Assembly (NCBI GenBank): GCA_050618055.1
Contig: JBNLVK010000243.1
Coordinates: 1-33,943, forward strand
Reading direction: 5' to 3'
Source: CALDCK01 sp050618055
GTDB taxonomy: Bacteria; Myxococcota_A; UBA9160; SMWR01
Length of the DNA: 33,943 nt
Below the pieces are notes generated by a model. The model worked only from the letters and a program-made list of their open reading frames with translations. It did no database searches and was not told where the DNA came from. Position numbers and translations under genes: made by a program. Below, one piece after another: positions 8,396 to 17,553 of the stretch (position 1 is its first letter; every line of letters begins with the position of its first letter).

Positions 8396-9226
8396 CTAGA
8401 CGGATACCGGCCGGTTCACCCAGCGACGCTTCTCCGGCGACCAGTACCAACCGCCACCGGCCAGTGTTCCCCCGTCGACGGGCAGCGTGTGGCCGGTGAC
8501 GAAGCGCGACTGGTCCGAGGCCAGGAATAGAACGGGGTCTGCCTGGTCGTCGGGCTGGCCCATGCGTCCCACCGGCGCCCAGCTCTCCCACAGCGCCTCC
8601 TGCTCCGGCGTCACGCCCGCCGTGTAGTCGACCTGGGGCGTCTGGGTCAGGTCCGGCGCGATGCCGTTCACGCGGATGCCGCGGCGGCCCACCTCGAGGG
8701 CCAGGCAGCGGGTGAAGTGCACCACGGCCGCCTTGAAGGCGCCGTACACCGGATCCGCCGGGTAGCCGCGCAGGCCCTCGACCGACGAGACGTTGATGAT
8801 CGAGCCGCTGCCGCGGCGGATCATGGCCGGCAGGAAGGCGTGGGTCACCAGGAAGACGTGGTGGAGGTTCACCCGGTAGAGCGCGTCCCAGTGCTCCGGG
8901 TCGGATCGGCCGAAGGGCACCGCGCGCAGGAAGTCGCCGACGTTGTTGACGACGACGTCGACGGCGCCTTCCGTACCGGCGAGTACCGACTCGGCGAACG
9001 CCGTCACCTGTGCCGCCTCGCGCACGTCGACGACGTGGGCGTCGGCCCTGCCCCCGGCCTGCTCGATGGCGTCGCGGGTGGCCTCGGCCCGCTCCGCGTC
9101 GATCTCGGCGATGGCCACCCGGGCGCCGTGGGCGGCCAGGCGTCGCGCGATGGCCGCCCCGATGCCGGCGCCCCCACCGGTCACGACGGCGACCTTCCCC
9201 TCCAGCAGCCGGGCTCCGTCGCTCAC
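8396..9226 (-). CDS. Short-chain dehydrogenase/reductase
   Basis: This 276-residue classical SDR has the NAD(P)-binding motif TGGGAGIG (16-23), the NNVG motif near residue 95, a catalytic serine in INVSS and the Y161-x-x-x-K165 pair. An acidic residue after beta-2 (AEID) suggests NAD(H) preference. The substrate is unknown. I prefer the GTG at 9226 because the product then starts in the usual way a few residues before the Rossmann strand and TACGCT lies 8 bases upstream. Alternatives are ATG 9244 and ATG 9313, the latter overlapping the divergent gene. It is probably monocistronic, as the downstream gene is 220 bases away. Confidence 0.85.
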   Translation of the reverse strand: MSDGARLLEGKVAVVTGGGAGIGAAIARRLAAHGARVAIAEIDAERAEATRDAIEQAGGRADAHVVDVREAAQVTAFAESVLAGTEGAVDVVVNNVGDFLRAVPFGRSDPEHWDALYRVNLHHVFLVTHAFLPAMIRRGSGSIINVSSVEGLRGYPADPVYGAFKAAVVHFTRCLALEVGRRGIRVNGIAPDLTQTPQVDYTAGVTPEQEALWESWAPVGRMGQPDDQADPVLFLASDQSRFVTGHTLPVDGGTLAGGGWYWSPEKRRWVNRPVSV

Positions 9227-9234
9227 GGCCGCGC

Positions 9235-9240
9235 AGCGTA
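9235..9240 (-). promoter_or_regulatory. Putative -10 element, leaderless SDR
   Basis: On the minus strand TACGCT ends 8 bases before the GTG at 9226. No Shine-Dalgarno is present and no good -35 is visible. The same hexamer is used at 5837-5842. Confidence 0.35.
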
Positions 9241-9275
9241 CCATGAGGTCGCCTACCCATTTCCGGCCCCCGGGG

Positions 9276-9304
9276 TAAGATCGGGGCGCGTTCCTCGCAG
9301 GGAG
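9276..9304 (+). promoter_or_regulatory. Putative -10 and ribosome site for DUF2959 operon
   Basis: TAAGAT (9276-9281) is a good -10 in this GC-rich sequence. A ribosome site AGGGAG, with GGAG at 9301-9304, lies 7 bases before the ATG at 9312. No clear -35 is visible. Confidence 0.4.
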
Positions 9305-9311
9305 ACCCCCC

Positions 9312-9980
9312 ATGCCCCCCGCCCCGCGCCCTGCGCCCCCCGTGCGCCGCGCCCTGCTGCTCTGTCTCTTCGCCTCGCTCGGCTGCCAGTCGGTCTACTA
9401 CGACGCCATGGAGCGGCTCGGCAAGCACAAGCGCCACATCCTGCGCGACCGGGTGGAGGCCGCCCGGGGCGAGCAGCAGGAGGCGGAGGAGCAGTTCCAG
9501 ACCGCCTACGAGCGCTTCGTTCAGCTGACCGGCTACCCGGGCGGCGATCTGGAGGAGGTCTACACGCGGCTGGCCGGCGAGCTGTCGAAGAGCGAGGAGA
9601 AGGCGGACGCGGTGCGCCAGCGCATCGACTCGATCGAGGACGTGGCCGGCGACCTGTTCGCCGAGTGGGAGGCCGAGCTCGAGCTGATCCAGAACCCGCG
9701 CCTGCGCAGCGACAGCGCCGCCAGCCTGGCGGACACGAAGCAGCGCTACGGCCAGCTGATCCGCGCCATGCAGCGCGCCGAGCAGAAGATGGATCCGGTA
9801 CTCGTCGCCTTCCGCGATCAGGTGCTCTACCTGAAGCACAACCTGAACGCGCGGGCGATCGCGGCGATCGAGAGCGACGTGGCCGAGATCGAGGGCGACG
9901 TCGCGGCGCTGATCGAAGAGATCCGGCTCTCCATCCGCGAGTCGGAGAGCTTCCTCGAGACCCTGGGAGACACGGCGTGA
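9312..9980 (+). CDS. DUF2959 family lipoprotein, coiled-coil rich
   Basis: This 222-residue protein matches my memory of DUF2959 proteins. A short export signal ends at C25, followed by the hallmark YYDAMERLGKHKRHILRDRVE stretch and then long charged helices that should form coiled coils. The lipobox (SLGC) is imperfect but the cysteine position is right, so I expect a lipoprotein in the periplasm. No enzymatic motif is visible. The family's function is not known to me. The ATG at 9312 has GGAG 7 bases upstream. The stop overlaps the start of the ATPase gene (GTGA), which points to co-translation and perhaps a shared process. Confidence 0.8.
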   Translation: MPPAPRPAPPVRRALLLCLFASLGCQSVYYDAMERLGKHKRHILRDRVEAARGEQQEAEEQFQTAYERFVQLTGYPGGDLEEVYTRLAGELSKSEEKADAVRQRIDSIEDVAGDLFAEWEAELELIQNPRLRSDSAASLADTKQRYGQLIRAMQRAEQKMDPVLVAFRDQVLYLKHNLNARAIAAIESDVAEIEGDVAALIEEIRLSIRESESFLETLGDTA

Positions 9981-12418
9981 GCGGAACCGGCGACTACGAG
10001 CGGCTCGGGGCCTTCTACCTGGGACGCACCTACGACATGGACGCCGGTGAGCCCACCGGCGAGGACGTGCTCTACGACGCCAAGGACCTGACCACCCACG
10101 CGGTCTGCGTCGGCATGACCGGCAGCGGCAAGACCGGTCTCGGCGTGGCGCTGCTGGAGGAGGCGGCGATCGACGGCATTCCGGTGATCGCCATCGACCC
10201 GAAGGGCGACCTGGCGAACCTGATGCTCACCTTCCCGAAGCTCGAGGCGTCCGACTTCCGCCCCTGGATCGACGCGTCGGACGCGGCGCGGCGCGGTCGC
10301 ACGCCCGACGAGGAGGCGCGTGCCACCGCCGAGCTGTGGCGCAAGGGCCTGGCCGAGTGGGGCCAGGATCCGTCGCGCATCGCCCGCTTCGCCCAGGCGT
10401 CCGAGCGGGTGGTCTACACGCCGGGCAGCACGGCGGGACGTCCGCTGTCGGTGCTGCGCTCCTTCGCGGCTCCGCCGCCGGCGCTGCTCGAGGACGAGGA
10501 GGCGCTGCGCGAGCGCATCGCCGGCGCCGTGTCGGGTCTGCTGGGGCTGCTCGGCATCGACGCCGATCCGCTGCGCAGCCGCGAGCACATCCTGCTGGCG
10601 AACCTGCTCGACCGCGCCTGGCGCGAGGGGCGCGACCTCGACGTCGGCGGGCTGATCCGCCAGATCCAGAAGCCGCCGATCGACCGGGTGGGCGTGATGG
10701 ACCTGGACTCGTTCTTCCCGGCGAAGGAACGCTTCGAGCTGGCCATGTCGCTGAACAACCTGCTGGCGTCGCCCGGCTTCGCGGTGTGGGCCGAGGGCGA
10801 GCCGCTGGAGGCGCAGAACCTGCTGTTCACGCCGGACGGTCGCCCCAAGCTGTCGATCCTGTCGATCGCCCACCTCTCCGAGGCCGAGCGCATGTTCGTG
10901 GTGACGCTGGTGCTGAACCAGCTGATCGCGTGGATGCGCACCCAGTCGGGCAGCCGCACCCTGCGCGCGCTGCTCTACATGGACGAGGTGTTCGGCTACT
11001 TCCCGCCGACGGCGAACCCGCCGTCGAAGAAGCCCATGCTCACGCTCATGAAGCAGGCGCGCGCCTACGGCGTCGGCTGCGTGCTGGCCACCCAGAACCC
11101 GGTCGACCTGGACTACAAGGGCCTGTCGAACGCGGGCACCTGGTTCCTGGGCCGTCTCCAGACCGAGCGCGACAAGGCGCGGGTGATGGAGGGGCTGGAG
11201 GGTGCGTCGGCCGAGGCCGGCGCCAGCTTCGATCGCGCGAACAGGGAGGCGCCGCTGGCGGGCCTGTCGAGCCGCGTCTTCCTTATGAACAACGTGCACG
11301 AGGACGCGCCGGTCGTGTTCCACACGCGCTGGGTGCTCTCCTACCTGGCCGGACCGCTCACCCGCGAGCAGCTGAAGACGCTGGTGCCGCCGGCCGAGGC
11401 ACCCGCGCCGGCGGCGGCGAAGGCGCCGGCGGCCGTGGCCCAGGCGGCGGCCGCCCCCGAGGAGCCGAAGCGCCCGGTGGTGCCGAACGGCATCGACGAG
11501 GCGTTCCTGCCGGTCTCGCGTGGAGCTGCCGCCCAGGGCCGCCTCGTCTACCGACCGGCGCTGCTCGGCAAGGCGTCGCTCCACTACGCGAACGCCCGCG
11601 CCAAGGTCGACGAGTGGGACGCGGTGGCGGTGCTGGCCCTGCTGGAGGGCGACGCCCGCAAGCCCTGGGACGATCCGCTGGCTACCTCGCGCAGCGCGCC
11701 GGACGTGGACGACGAGCCCGAGCCCGGCGCCGCCTTCGCCGACCTGCCGTCCGCCGCGGCGCGCGTCAAGAGCTACCCGCGCTTCGGCAAGATGCTCAAG
11801 ACCTGGGCGTACCGCGAGAAGGCGCTGCTGCTGTGGAAGTGCGCCGACCCGAAGGCGGTGTCGCGTCCGGGCGAGAGCGAGGGGGCGTTCCGCGGGCGGC
11901 TGCGCGAGCTGGCCCGCGAGGATCGCGACCTGGCCGTCGAGAAGCTGCGCAAGCGCTACGCGCCCAAGCTGCTGCGCCTGAAGGACCAGATCGAGCGCGC
12001 CGAGGTGCGCGTCGAGAAGGAGCGCGAGCAGTACGAGGAGAAGAAGTTCCAGTCGGCGCTGTCGATCGGCGCGACGGTGCTGGGCGCGGTCTTCGGCCGC
12101 AAGCTCGGCAGCGTCGGCAACGTGGGCCGCGCCACCACGGCGGCCCGCGGCGTCGGTCGCGCCCGGCGCGAGAAGGGCGACATCTCGCGGGCCGAGGAGA
12201 AGGTGGAGACGCTGCGCGAGCGGCTCGAGGCCCTGGAGGCCGAGTTCCAGGAAGACCTGGCCGAGCTGGAGGCCGGACCCTCGGCCGAGGAGCTGGAGCT
12301 CGACGAGGTGCGCGTGGCGCCGCGCAAGTCGGACCTGGACGTCGAGCCGGTGCAGCTGGTCTGGACACCGTGGCAGGTGGCGGTCGACGGCACCGCCGAG
12401 CCGCTCTTCGAGATCTGA
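9977..12418 (+). CDS. HerA/FtsK-like ATPase with coiled-coil C-terminus
   Basis: This 813-residue ATP-binding protein belongs to the HerA/VirB4/FtsK group. Walker A is GMTGSGKT (46-53, K52), an AIDPKGDLANLM segment follows near 75, and Walker B is LLYMDEVFGY with D336-E337. A TQNPVDLDYKGLSNAGTW stretch gives a sensor-like region. After residue about 475 an Ala/Pro linker leads to a separate C-terminal region. There, two charged coiled-coil segments flank a Gly-rich patch near 692-730. No membrane anchor is clear. The DNA-pumping fold is sure, but the biological role is not: neither nurA nor mre11/rad50 is nearby. The GTG start overlaps the DUF2959 stop. The coiled-coil tail could bind the lipoprotein's partner or oligomerise (speculation). 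Confidence 0.82.
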   Translation: MSGTGDYERLGAFYLGRTYDMDAGEPTGEDVLYDAKDLTTHAVCVGMTGSGKTGLGVALLEEAAIDGIPVIAIDPKGDLANLMLTFPKLEASDFRPWIDASDAARRGRTPDEEARATAELWRKGLAEWGQDPSRIARFAQASERVVYTPGSTAGRPLSVLRSFAAPPPALLEDEEALRERIAGAVSGLLGLLGIDADPLRSREHILLANLLDRAWREGRDLDVGGLIRQIQKPPIDRVGVMDLDSFFPAKERFELAMSLNNLLASPGFAVWAEGEPLEAQNLLFTPDGRPKLSILSIAHLSEAERMFVVTLVLNQLIAWMRTQSGSRTLRALLYMDEVFGYFPPTANPPSKKPMLTLMKQARAYGVGCVLATQNPVDLDYKGLSNAGTWFLGRLQTERDKARVMEGLEGASAEAGASFDRANREAPLAGLSSRVFLMNNVHEDAPVVFHTRWVLSYLAGPLTREQLKTLVPPAEAPAPAAAKAPAAVAQAAAAPEEPKRPVVPNGIDEAFLPVSRGAAAQGRLVYRPALLGKASLHYANARAKVDEWDAVAVLALLEGDARKPWDDPLATSRSAPDVDDEPEPGAAFADLPSAAARVKSYPRFGKMLKTWAYREKALLLWKCADPKAVSRPGESEGAFRGRLRELAREDRDLAVEKLRKRYAPKLLRLKDQIERAEVRVEKEREQYEEKKFQSALSIGATVLGAVFGRKLGSVGNVGRATTAARGVGRARREKGDISRAEEKVETLRERLEALEAEFQEDLAELEAGPSAEELELDEVRVAPRKSDLDVEPVQLVWTPWQVAVDGTAEPLFEI

Positions 12419-12423
12419 CGCCG

Positions 12424-12930
12424 GTGGCCGGGAGACCCAGGCGCAGCCTCCAGGCCACGCTGGCGGCCCTCGCCCTGGCGGTGGCCTTCTACGCGCTGAC
12501 CGGCGAGTGGCCGGGCTTCGCGCCGTCCGAGCCGGCCCGCGAGCTGCCGGCGGCGTCGGCCCCGGCGGCGCCGCCGCCGGTCGCAGCGCCCGAGCGTTTC
12601 GACGACGCCGTCGTCGAGCGCGCCTTCCGCGAGAGGCGCTCCGACCTGTGGGTCGAGCTGGCCGGAACCGTGGAGAAGAAGCTGCGCGACGACCGCGACG
12701 GATCGCGCCACCAGAAGTTCATCCTGCGGCTGGCCAGCGGGCGCACGCTGCTGGTGGCCCACAACATCGACCTGGCCGACCGGGTTCCGCTCGCGCGCGG
12801 CGACACGGTGCTGCTGCGCGGCGAGTACGAGTGGAACGAGCGCGGCGGCGTCGTGCACTGGACGCACCACGACCCGGAGGGCCGCCGCGAAGGCGGCTGG
12901 ATCGAGCACGGGGGACAGCGGTACGAATAG
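12424..12930 (+). CDS. DUF3465 family protein, N-terminally anchored
   Basis: This 168-residue protein has an N-terminal membrane helix (about 8-25), a Pro/Ala-rich spacer and a C-terminal domain that resembles DUF3465. Its signature stretches are HQKFILRL, LLVAHNIDLADRVPL, GEYEWNERGGVVHWTHHDP and GGWIEHGGQRYE. The domain probably folds as a small OB-like beta barrel. Known members are small periplasmic proteins of unknown function. The GTG at 12424 is 5 bases after the ATPase stop, so this is the third gene of the operon. A strong hairpin follows the stop immediately. Confidence 0.78.
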   Translation: MAGRPRRSLQATLAALALAVAFYALTGEWPGFAPSEPARELPAASAPAAPPPVAAPERFDDAVVERAFRERRSDLWVELAGTVEKKLRDDRDGSRHQKFILRLASGRTLLVAHNIDLADRVPLARGDTVLLRGEYEWNERGGVVHWTHHDPEGRREGGWIEHGGQRYE

Positions 12931-12931
12931 A

Positions 12932-12959
12932 GAAGGCCCGGGAATGCGCCCGGGCCTTC
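12932..12959. terminator. Perfect 11-bp hairpin between convergent genes
   Basis: GAAGGCCCGGG (12932-12942), a 6-base loop and CCCGGGCCTTC (12949-12959) form a perfect stem. It sits just after the DUF3465 stop and shortly before the convergent DUF4332 stop, so it can serve both strands. There is no strong T tract on either side. Confidence 0.7.
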
Positions 12960-12987
12960 GCGTTCGCATCCTCGTGTGTCGCCGAGG

Positions 12988-13398
12988 TCAGTGCTCGATC
13001 GTCGGCGGCAGCTCCTTTGCCTGGTCGACCCAGCCGCTCACCACGTTCTCGCTGGGAACGGTGCGCGTGAGCTTCTTCTCGGCGTTCACCTCGGCGCACT
13101 TCGCGGCCAGGTTCGCGGCGTTGCGGTTGCGCAGCTCCTTCACCGTGTCGACGCCGGCGGCCTCGAGCAGCTCGGCGTACTCGGGACCGACGCCCTTGAT
13201 GCGAAAGAGGTCGGCGTGGTTCGCCCACTTCAGCACCAGCGACTCGCTGATGCCCGTCTTCTCGGCCGTCTGCTTGCGGCCCTGCTTGGTGCAGCACAGC
13301 TCGAGCAGCTTGTCGGTGTCGTCGATGCCGGCCTCGCGCAGCTTCTGGCCGTAGGCGGGGCCGATGCCCTCGACCTCCTCGATCTTCATGTTCGCCAC
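12988..13398 (-). CDS. DUF4332 helix-hairpin-helix protein
   Basis: This 136-residue protein contains two helix-hairpin-helix-like motifs: EEVEGIGPAYGQKLREAGI near the start and FRIKGVGPEYAELLEAAGV in the middle. This is the pattern of DUF4332, a small HhH family likely to bind DNA or to act as a protein-interaction module. I chose the GTG at 13398 because GGAG lies 7 bases upstream; the ATG at 13389 is 16 bases from it. The rest of the frame up to 13455 is probably non-coding. It follows the DUF937-like gene by about 50 bases on the same strand. The HhH signature is seen; the function is unknown. Confidence 0.78.
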   Translation of the reverse strand: MANMKIEEVEGIGPAYGQKLREAGIDDTDKLLELCCTKQGRKQTAEKTGISESLVLKWANHADLFRIKGVGPEYAELLEAAGVDTVKELRNRNAANLAAKCAEVNAEKKLTRTVPSENVVSGWVDQAKELPPTIEH

Positions 13399-13451
13399 TG
13401 GATGTCTCCGTCCGTCTCTGGGTTGGGGTGGAGGGATCGCTCCGTCGGAGC

Positions 13452-13811
13452 TCACCCGAACAGCTTCTTCGAAAGGCCGCCGGCCGCGCCGAGCAGACCG
13501 CCGGCGTCGCCGCCGGCCAGGGAGCCGAGCACTTCGGGGGCCAGGGCGGCGAGGCCCTGCTCGGCGGTGGCGGGGTCGACGCCGGTCTGGCCGGCCAGCG
13601 CCCCGGTGTCGACGCGGCCCAGCAGGGCGCCCAGGTCAGCGCCGCCCAGCAGCGACGAGAGGTCGAGCCCGTCGCCCCGGCTCAGCGACGAGAGGGCCTT
13701 CACGGCGACGGGCAGGAAGGTGTCGGCCTGCTCCCGCGACATGCCCGCCCGCTCCATCAGCAGCCCGATCCACTCCGGTCCCTTGTCCGCCAGCAATGCC
13801 TGAAGGTCCAT
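13452..13811 (-). CDS. Small DUF937-like protein
   Basis: This 119-residue protein is rich in Leu, Gly and Ala, with repeated short helices (DLSSLLGGADLGALLGRVDTGAL and LAALAPEVLGSLAGGDAGGLLG). It resembles the DUF937/YidB group of small proteins, but I am not certain of the family. It has no signal peptide, cysteine or catalytic motif. The ATG at 13811 has AGAGGGG about 8 bases upstream, and a TAGCAT -10-like element lies at 13853-13858. It may therefore have its own promoter, although it also follows the selenoprotein on the same strand. Function unknown. Confidence 0.65.
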   Translation of the reverse strand: MDLQALLADKGPEWIGLLMERAGMSREQADTFLPVAVKALSSLSRGDGLDLSSLLGGADLGALLGRVDTGALAGQTGVDPATAEQGLAALAPEVLGSLAGGDAGGLLGAAGGLSKKLFG

Positions 13812-13852
13812 GCGCGCCGCCCCTCTCGCGAAACTCCCGCAAACCGTTCGGG

Positions 13853-13858
13853 ATGCTA
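13853..13858 (-). promoter_or_regulatory. Putative -10 (TAGCAT) for the DUF937-like gene
   Basis: On the minus strand TAGCAT lies 41 bases upstream of the ATG at 13811. The same hexamer in a similar setting (TTAGCATC) occurs at 8296-8301. No -35 is clear. Confidence 0.3.
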
Positions 13859-13889
13859 AGCGATTGGACGCAGGTCGGCCGCAGGAAAT

Positions 13890-14126
13890 TCACCCGGCGG
13901 GTCGGCGGCGGGCGCGCAGGGTCTCGAGGATCTCGCCGTTCTCGGGGAAGCGGCCGGATTCGTGCTTCGAGAAGACCAGGTCCCCGTCGGCCACCACGTC
14001 GAAGATGCCGGCGTCGCCGGGCTCCAGGGCCACCTCGGCCCCCAGCTCCTCCACCAGGGCGGCCTCCAGACCGGAGGCCCGGGGGAGGTAGTTTCAGCGC
14101 ACGCAGTAGGTGATGGTGACGCGCAT
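13890..14126 (-). CDS. SelW-like selenoprotein (Rdx family), TGA codon 11 read as Sec
   Basis: Read through one in-frame TGA (14094-14096), this frame gives a 78-residue protein that starts MRVTITYCVR-U-NYLPRASGLE and ends at the TGA at 13890-13892. It has the Rdx/SelW hallmarks: an N-terminal C8-x-x-U11 redox motif after a beta strand, then NYLPRA, GIFDVVADGDLVFSK and GRFPENGEI. Rdx proteins are thioredoxin-fold oxidoreductases. The residues after the TGA are as family-like as those before it, which argues against a broken gene. A hairpin with a GGUCU loop follows the TGA (14061-14079). The ATG is 14 bases after the amidohydrolase stop, so it is probably in the Rieske operon. A Cys-containing version or a pseudogene are the alternatives. 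Conventional gene calling would miss it. Confidence 0.85.
14061..14079 (-). promoter_or_regulatory. Candidate bacterial SECIS element
   Basis: In the mRNA, counting U of UGA as 1, a perfect 7-bp stem GGCCUCC (18-24) / GGAGGCC (30-36) closes the loop GGUCU (25-29). E. coli fdhF has a GGUCU loop at 22-26 by the same count, and its G and U bases contact SelB. Position and loop both fit a bacterial SECIS. Confidence 0.75.
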
Positions 14127-14140
14127 GCCGGAAGGGTAGG

Positions 14141-15877
<1,737 letters not shown>

Positions 15878-15878
15878 G

Positions 15879-16205
15879 TCAGCTCCCTCCTGCCAGGTCG
15901 ATCTCGATGCCGCCGTCGGTGCGGCGCACCGGGTAGGTGCGCGCCGGGCTGCGGATCGGCAGCGCCACGTCGGCGCCGCTGGTGACGTCGAGCTTGCCGC
16001 CGTGCAGCGGGCACTCCAGCACCGACCCGCGCAGCCTGCCGGTGTCGAGCGGAATGCGCACGTGGGGGCAGCGGTTCTCGATGGCGTAGAACTCGCCGTC
16101 GACGTTGCAGACGAGGATCGGAAGGCCCTCCGCCTCGAATGCGCGCATGGCGCCCGGGGCCAGGTCCGTCACGTCGACGCAGAGGCGCGGCGTGCTCTCG
16201 CTCAT
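15879..16205 (-). CDS. Rieske [2Fe-2S] ferredoxin
   Basis: This 108-residue Rieske protein has ligand pairs C46-P-H48 and C65-P-L-H68, separated by 16 residues as in BphF/NirD-type ferredoxins. It has no membrane anchor and no extra domains. It would carry electrons from a reductase to the oxygenase encoded directly upstream. The ATG at 16205 overlaps the oxygenase stop (ATGA), and its stop is one base before the amidohydrolase start. No reductase is adjacent; a candidate of the right type lies at 29917-31002. Confidence 0.9.
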   Translation of the reverse strand: MSESTPRLCVDVTDLAPGAMRAFEAEGLPILVCNVDGEFYAIENRCPHVRIPLDTGRLRGSVLECPLHGGKLDVTSGADVALPIRSPARTYPVRRTDGGIEIDLAGGS

Positions 16206-17479
16206 TCGCCGACGTAGCCCTCGAGCGTGCGGTGGAAGTGGCGGATGCGCACCTCCTGGTCGCCCAGGTGCAGGCCAAGGAAGGCCCGCGAGCGCATGCC
16301 CGCCTGGATGCGCGGCAGGTTGTAGAGGTCCTCGTCCATCAGCTCGCCGCCCTCGCAGCGCCCGGCCAGCCGGTCGCCGTCGGCGGTGCGGTAGTGCTCC
16401 TTCTCCGGACGCGGCACGTCCTGGGCCGGCGCGCGCAGCAGGCTCCAGAAGTCGAAGAACATGCGGTTCGGGTCGGTGGGGTGGGGGCGGTGGGTGAACA
16501 CCCAGGTGAAGAGCGAGTGGGTGTTGAAGGTGAGGTTGGGAAACACCGTGTAGTGGAAGTCGTCGCACATCTGCGACTCGTTCATCTCGCTGAAGTCGCA
16601 GCCCAGCACCGGCCCCATGCGGCGGATCGCGTCGGCGTAGGCGCTGCGTGCTTCCGCCGGGCCGCCCTCGAAGGTGCCCAGGTCGACGCCCACCCGCGCC
16701 AGGAACATCTCGCGGATGCCCTTGGTGACCGTTCCGGCGTCCGGGTGGCGCGGGCTCGCCTGCACCTCCGGGAAGATCATGCGCGTGTGCTTGTCGTAGC
16801 AGTCGTAGGTGGTGTTCACGTCGTCGCTGAACTCGAGGGTCCAGGTGTGGGTGGCGGCCAGGTGGTAGGCCTCGTTGAAGGCGTCCACCGACGTCTTCCA
16901 GTTGCACTCGATCTCGATGGTCGCGTCGTAGGCGACCTTCCACTCCTCGAAGTGGTACGGGTCCAGGTGCTCGGGGATGACGCCCAGGTAGTCGCGCAGC
17001 GGCTCGGCGTCCGGGTCCAGGTTCACGAACACGAAGCCGGCCCAGGTCTCGCAGCGCACCGGCCGCAGGTCGAGTCCGTCGCAGCCCTGGGGAAAGCTCT
17101 CCGGGTCCTGGGGCGCCACCAGCCGGCCGTCCAGGTCGTACTGCCAGCCGTGGAACGGGCACGCGAAGCGCTCGGCGTGGCCGCGGCCCGGCTCGCGCAG
17201 CCGGTTGCCCCGGTGCATGCAGACGTTGTAGCGAGCGGCCAGGCTGCCGTCGCGCTGGCGCACGATCAGCACCGACTCGGGGCCGATCTCGAAGGTGAAG
17301 TAGTCGCCGGGCTCCGCCGCGTCCGACGCGCGCCCCGCCATCAGCCACACCCGCGTCCACATGCGCTCCCACTCCAGGCGCGCGTAGTCGGCGCTGGTGT
17401 AGCGCGACTTGGGAATCGGCTCGGTGCCGAGCCGGGGGTCCGGCGCGCGGTCCATGGGCGTGCGGAGCGTCTGGGCCAC
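16202..17479 (-). CDS. Rieske non-heme iron oxygenase, alpha subunit
   Basis: This 425-residue ring-hydroxylating-type oxygenase has the Rieske centre C87-x-H89 and C107-x2-H110 (ACPFHGW) and the mononuclear-iron motif ENxxEAYH-like NEAYHLAATH (H206, H211). The N-terminal Rieske and C-terminal catalytic domains are both complete. Substrate range cannot be told from sequence; aromatic acids, steroids, amines and quaternary ammonium compounds are all used by this superfamily. The GTG at 17479 is chosen because a promoter TTGATG-N17-GAGATT ends 6 bases before it; ATG 17455 is the alternative and would remove 8 residues. It heads the operon with ferredoxin, amidohydrolase and selenoprotein. Confidence 0.87.
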   Translation of the reverse strand: MAQTLRTPMDRAPDPRLGTEPIPKSRYTSADYARLEWERMWTRVWLMAGRASDAAEPGDYFTFEIGPESVLIVRQRDGSLAARYNVCMHRGNRLREPGRGHAERFACPFHGWQYDLDGRLVAPQDPESFPQGCDGLDLRPVRCETWAGFVFVNLDPDAEPLRDYLGVIPEHLDPYHFEEWKVAYDATIEIECNWKTSVDAFNEAYHLAATHTWTLEFSDDVNTTYDCYDKHTRMIFPEVQASPRHPDAGTVTKGIREMFLARVGVDLGTFEGGPAEARSAYADAIRRMGPVLGCDFSEMNESQMCDDFHYTVFPNLTFNTHSLFTWVFTHRPHPTDPNRMFFDFWSLLRAPAQDVPRPEKEHYRTADGDRLAGRCEGGELMDEDLYNLPRIQAGMRSRAFLGLHLGDQEVRIRHFHRTLEGYVGE

Positions 17480-17485
17480 GCGCCC

Positions 17486-17514
17486 AATCTCGCACCCGGC
17501 GCGGGAAACATCAA
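17486..17514 (-). promoter_or_regulatory. Putative promoter of the Rieske operon, leaderless
   Basis: On the minus strand TTGATG (17509-17514), a 17-base spacer and GAGATT (17486-17491) precede the GTG at 17479 by 6 bases. It overlaps the intergenic space with the divergent PPIase gene. Confidence 0.45.
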
Positions 17515-17539
17515 TGCGCGGCCGGCGGCGCGGCGCGGC

Positions 17540-17545
17540 TATGCT
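17540..17545 (+). promoter_or_regulatory. Putative -10 (TATGCT), leaderless PPIase
   Basis: TATGCT ends 8 bases before the GTG at 17554. There is no Shine-Dalgarno and no convincing -35. Confidence 0.35.
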
Positions 17546-17553
17546 CCGGCGCC

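Noticed and set aside
13890..14126. Pseudogene with a nonsense mutation
   Set aside because: The stop is a TGA exactly at the U of CxxU, the frame stays intact and family-like behind it, and a SECIS-like hairpin follows.
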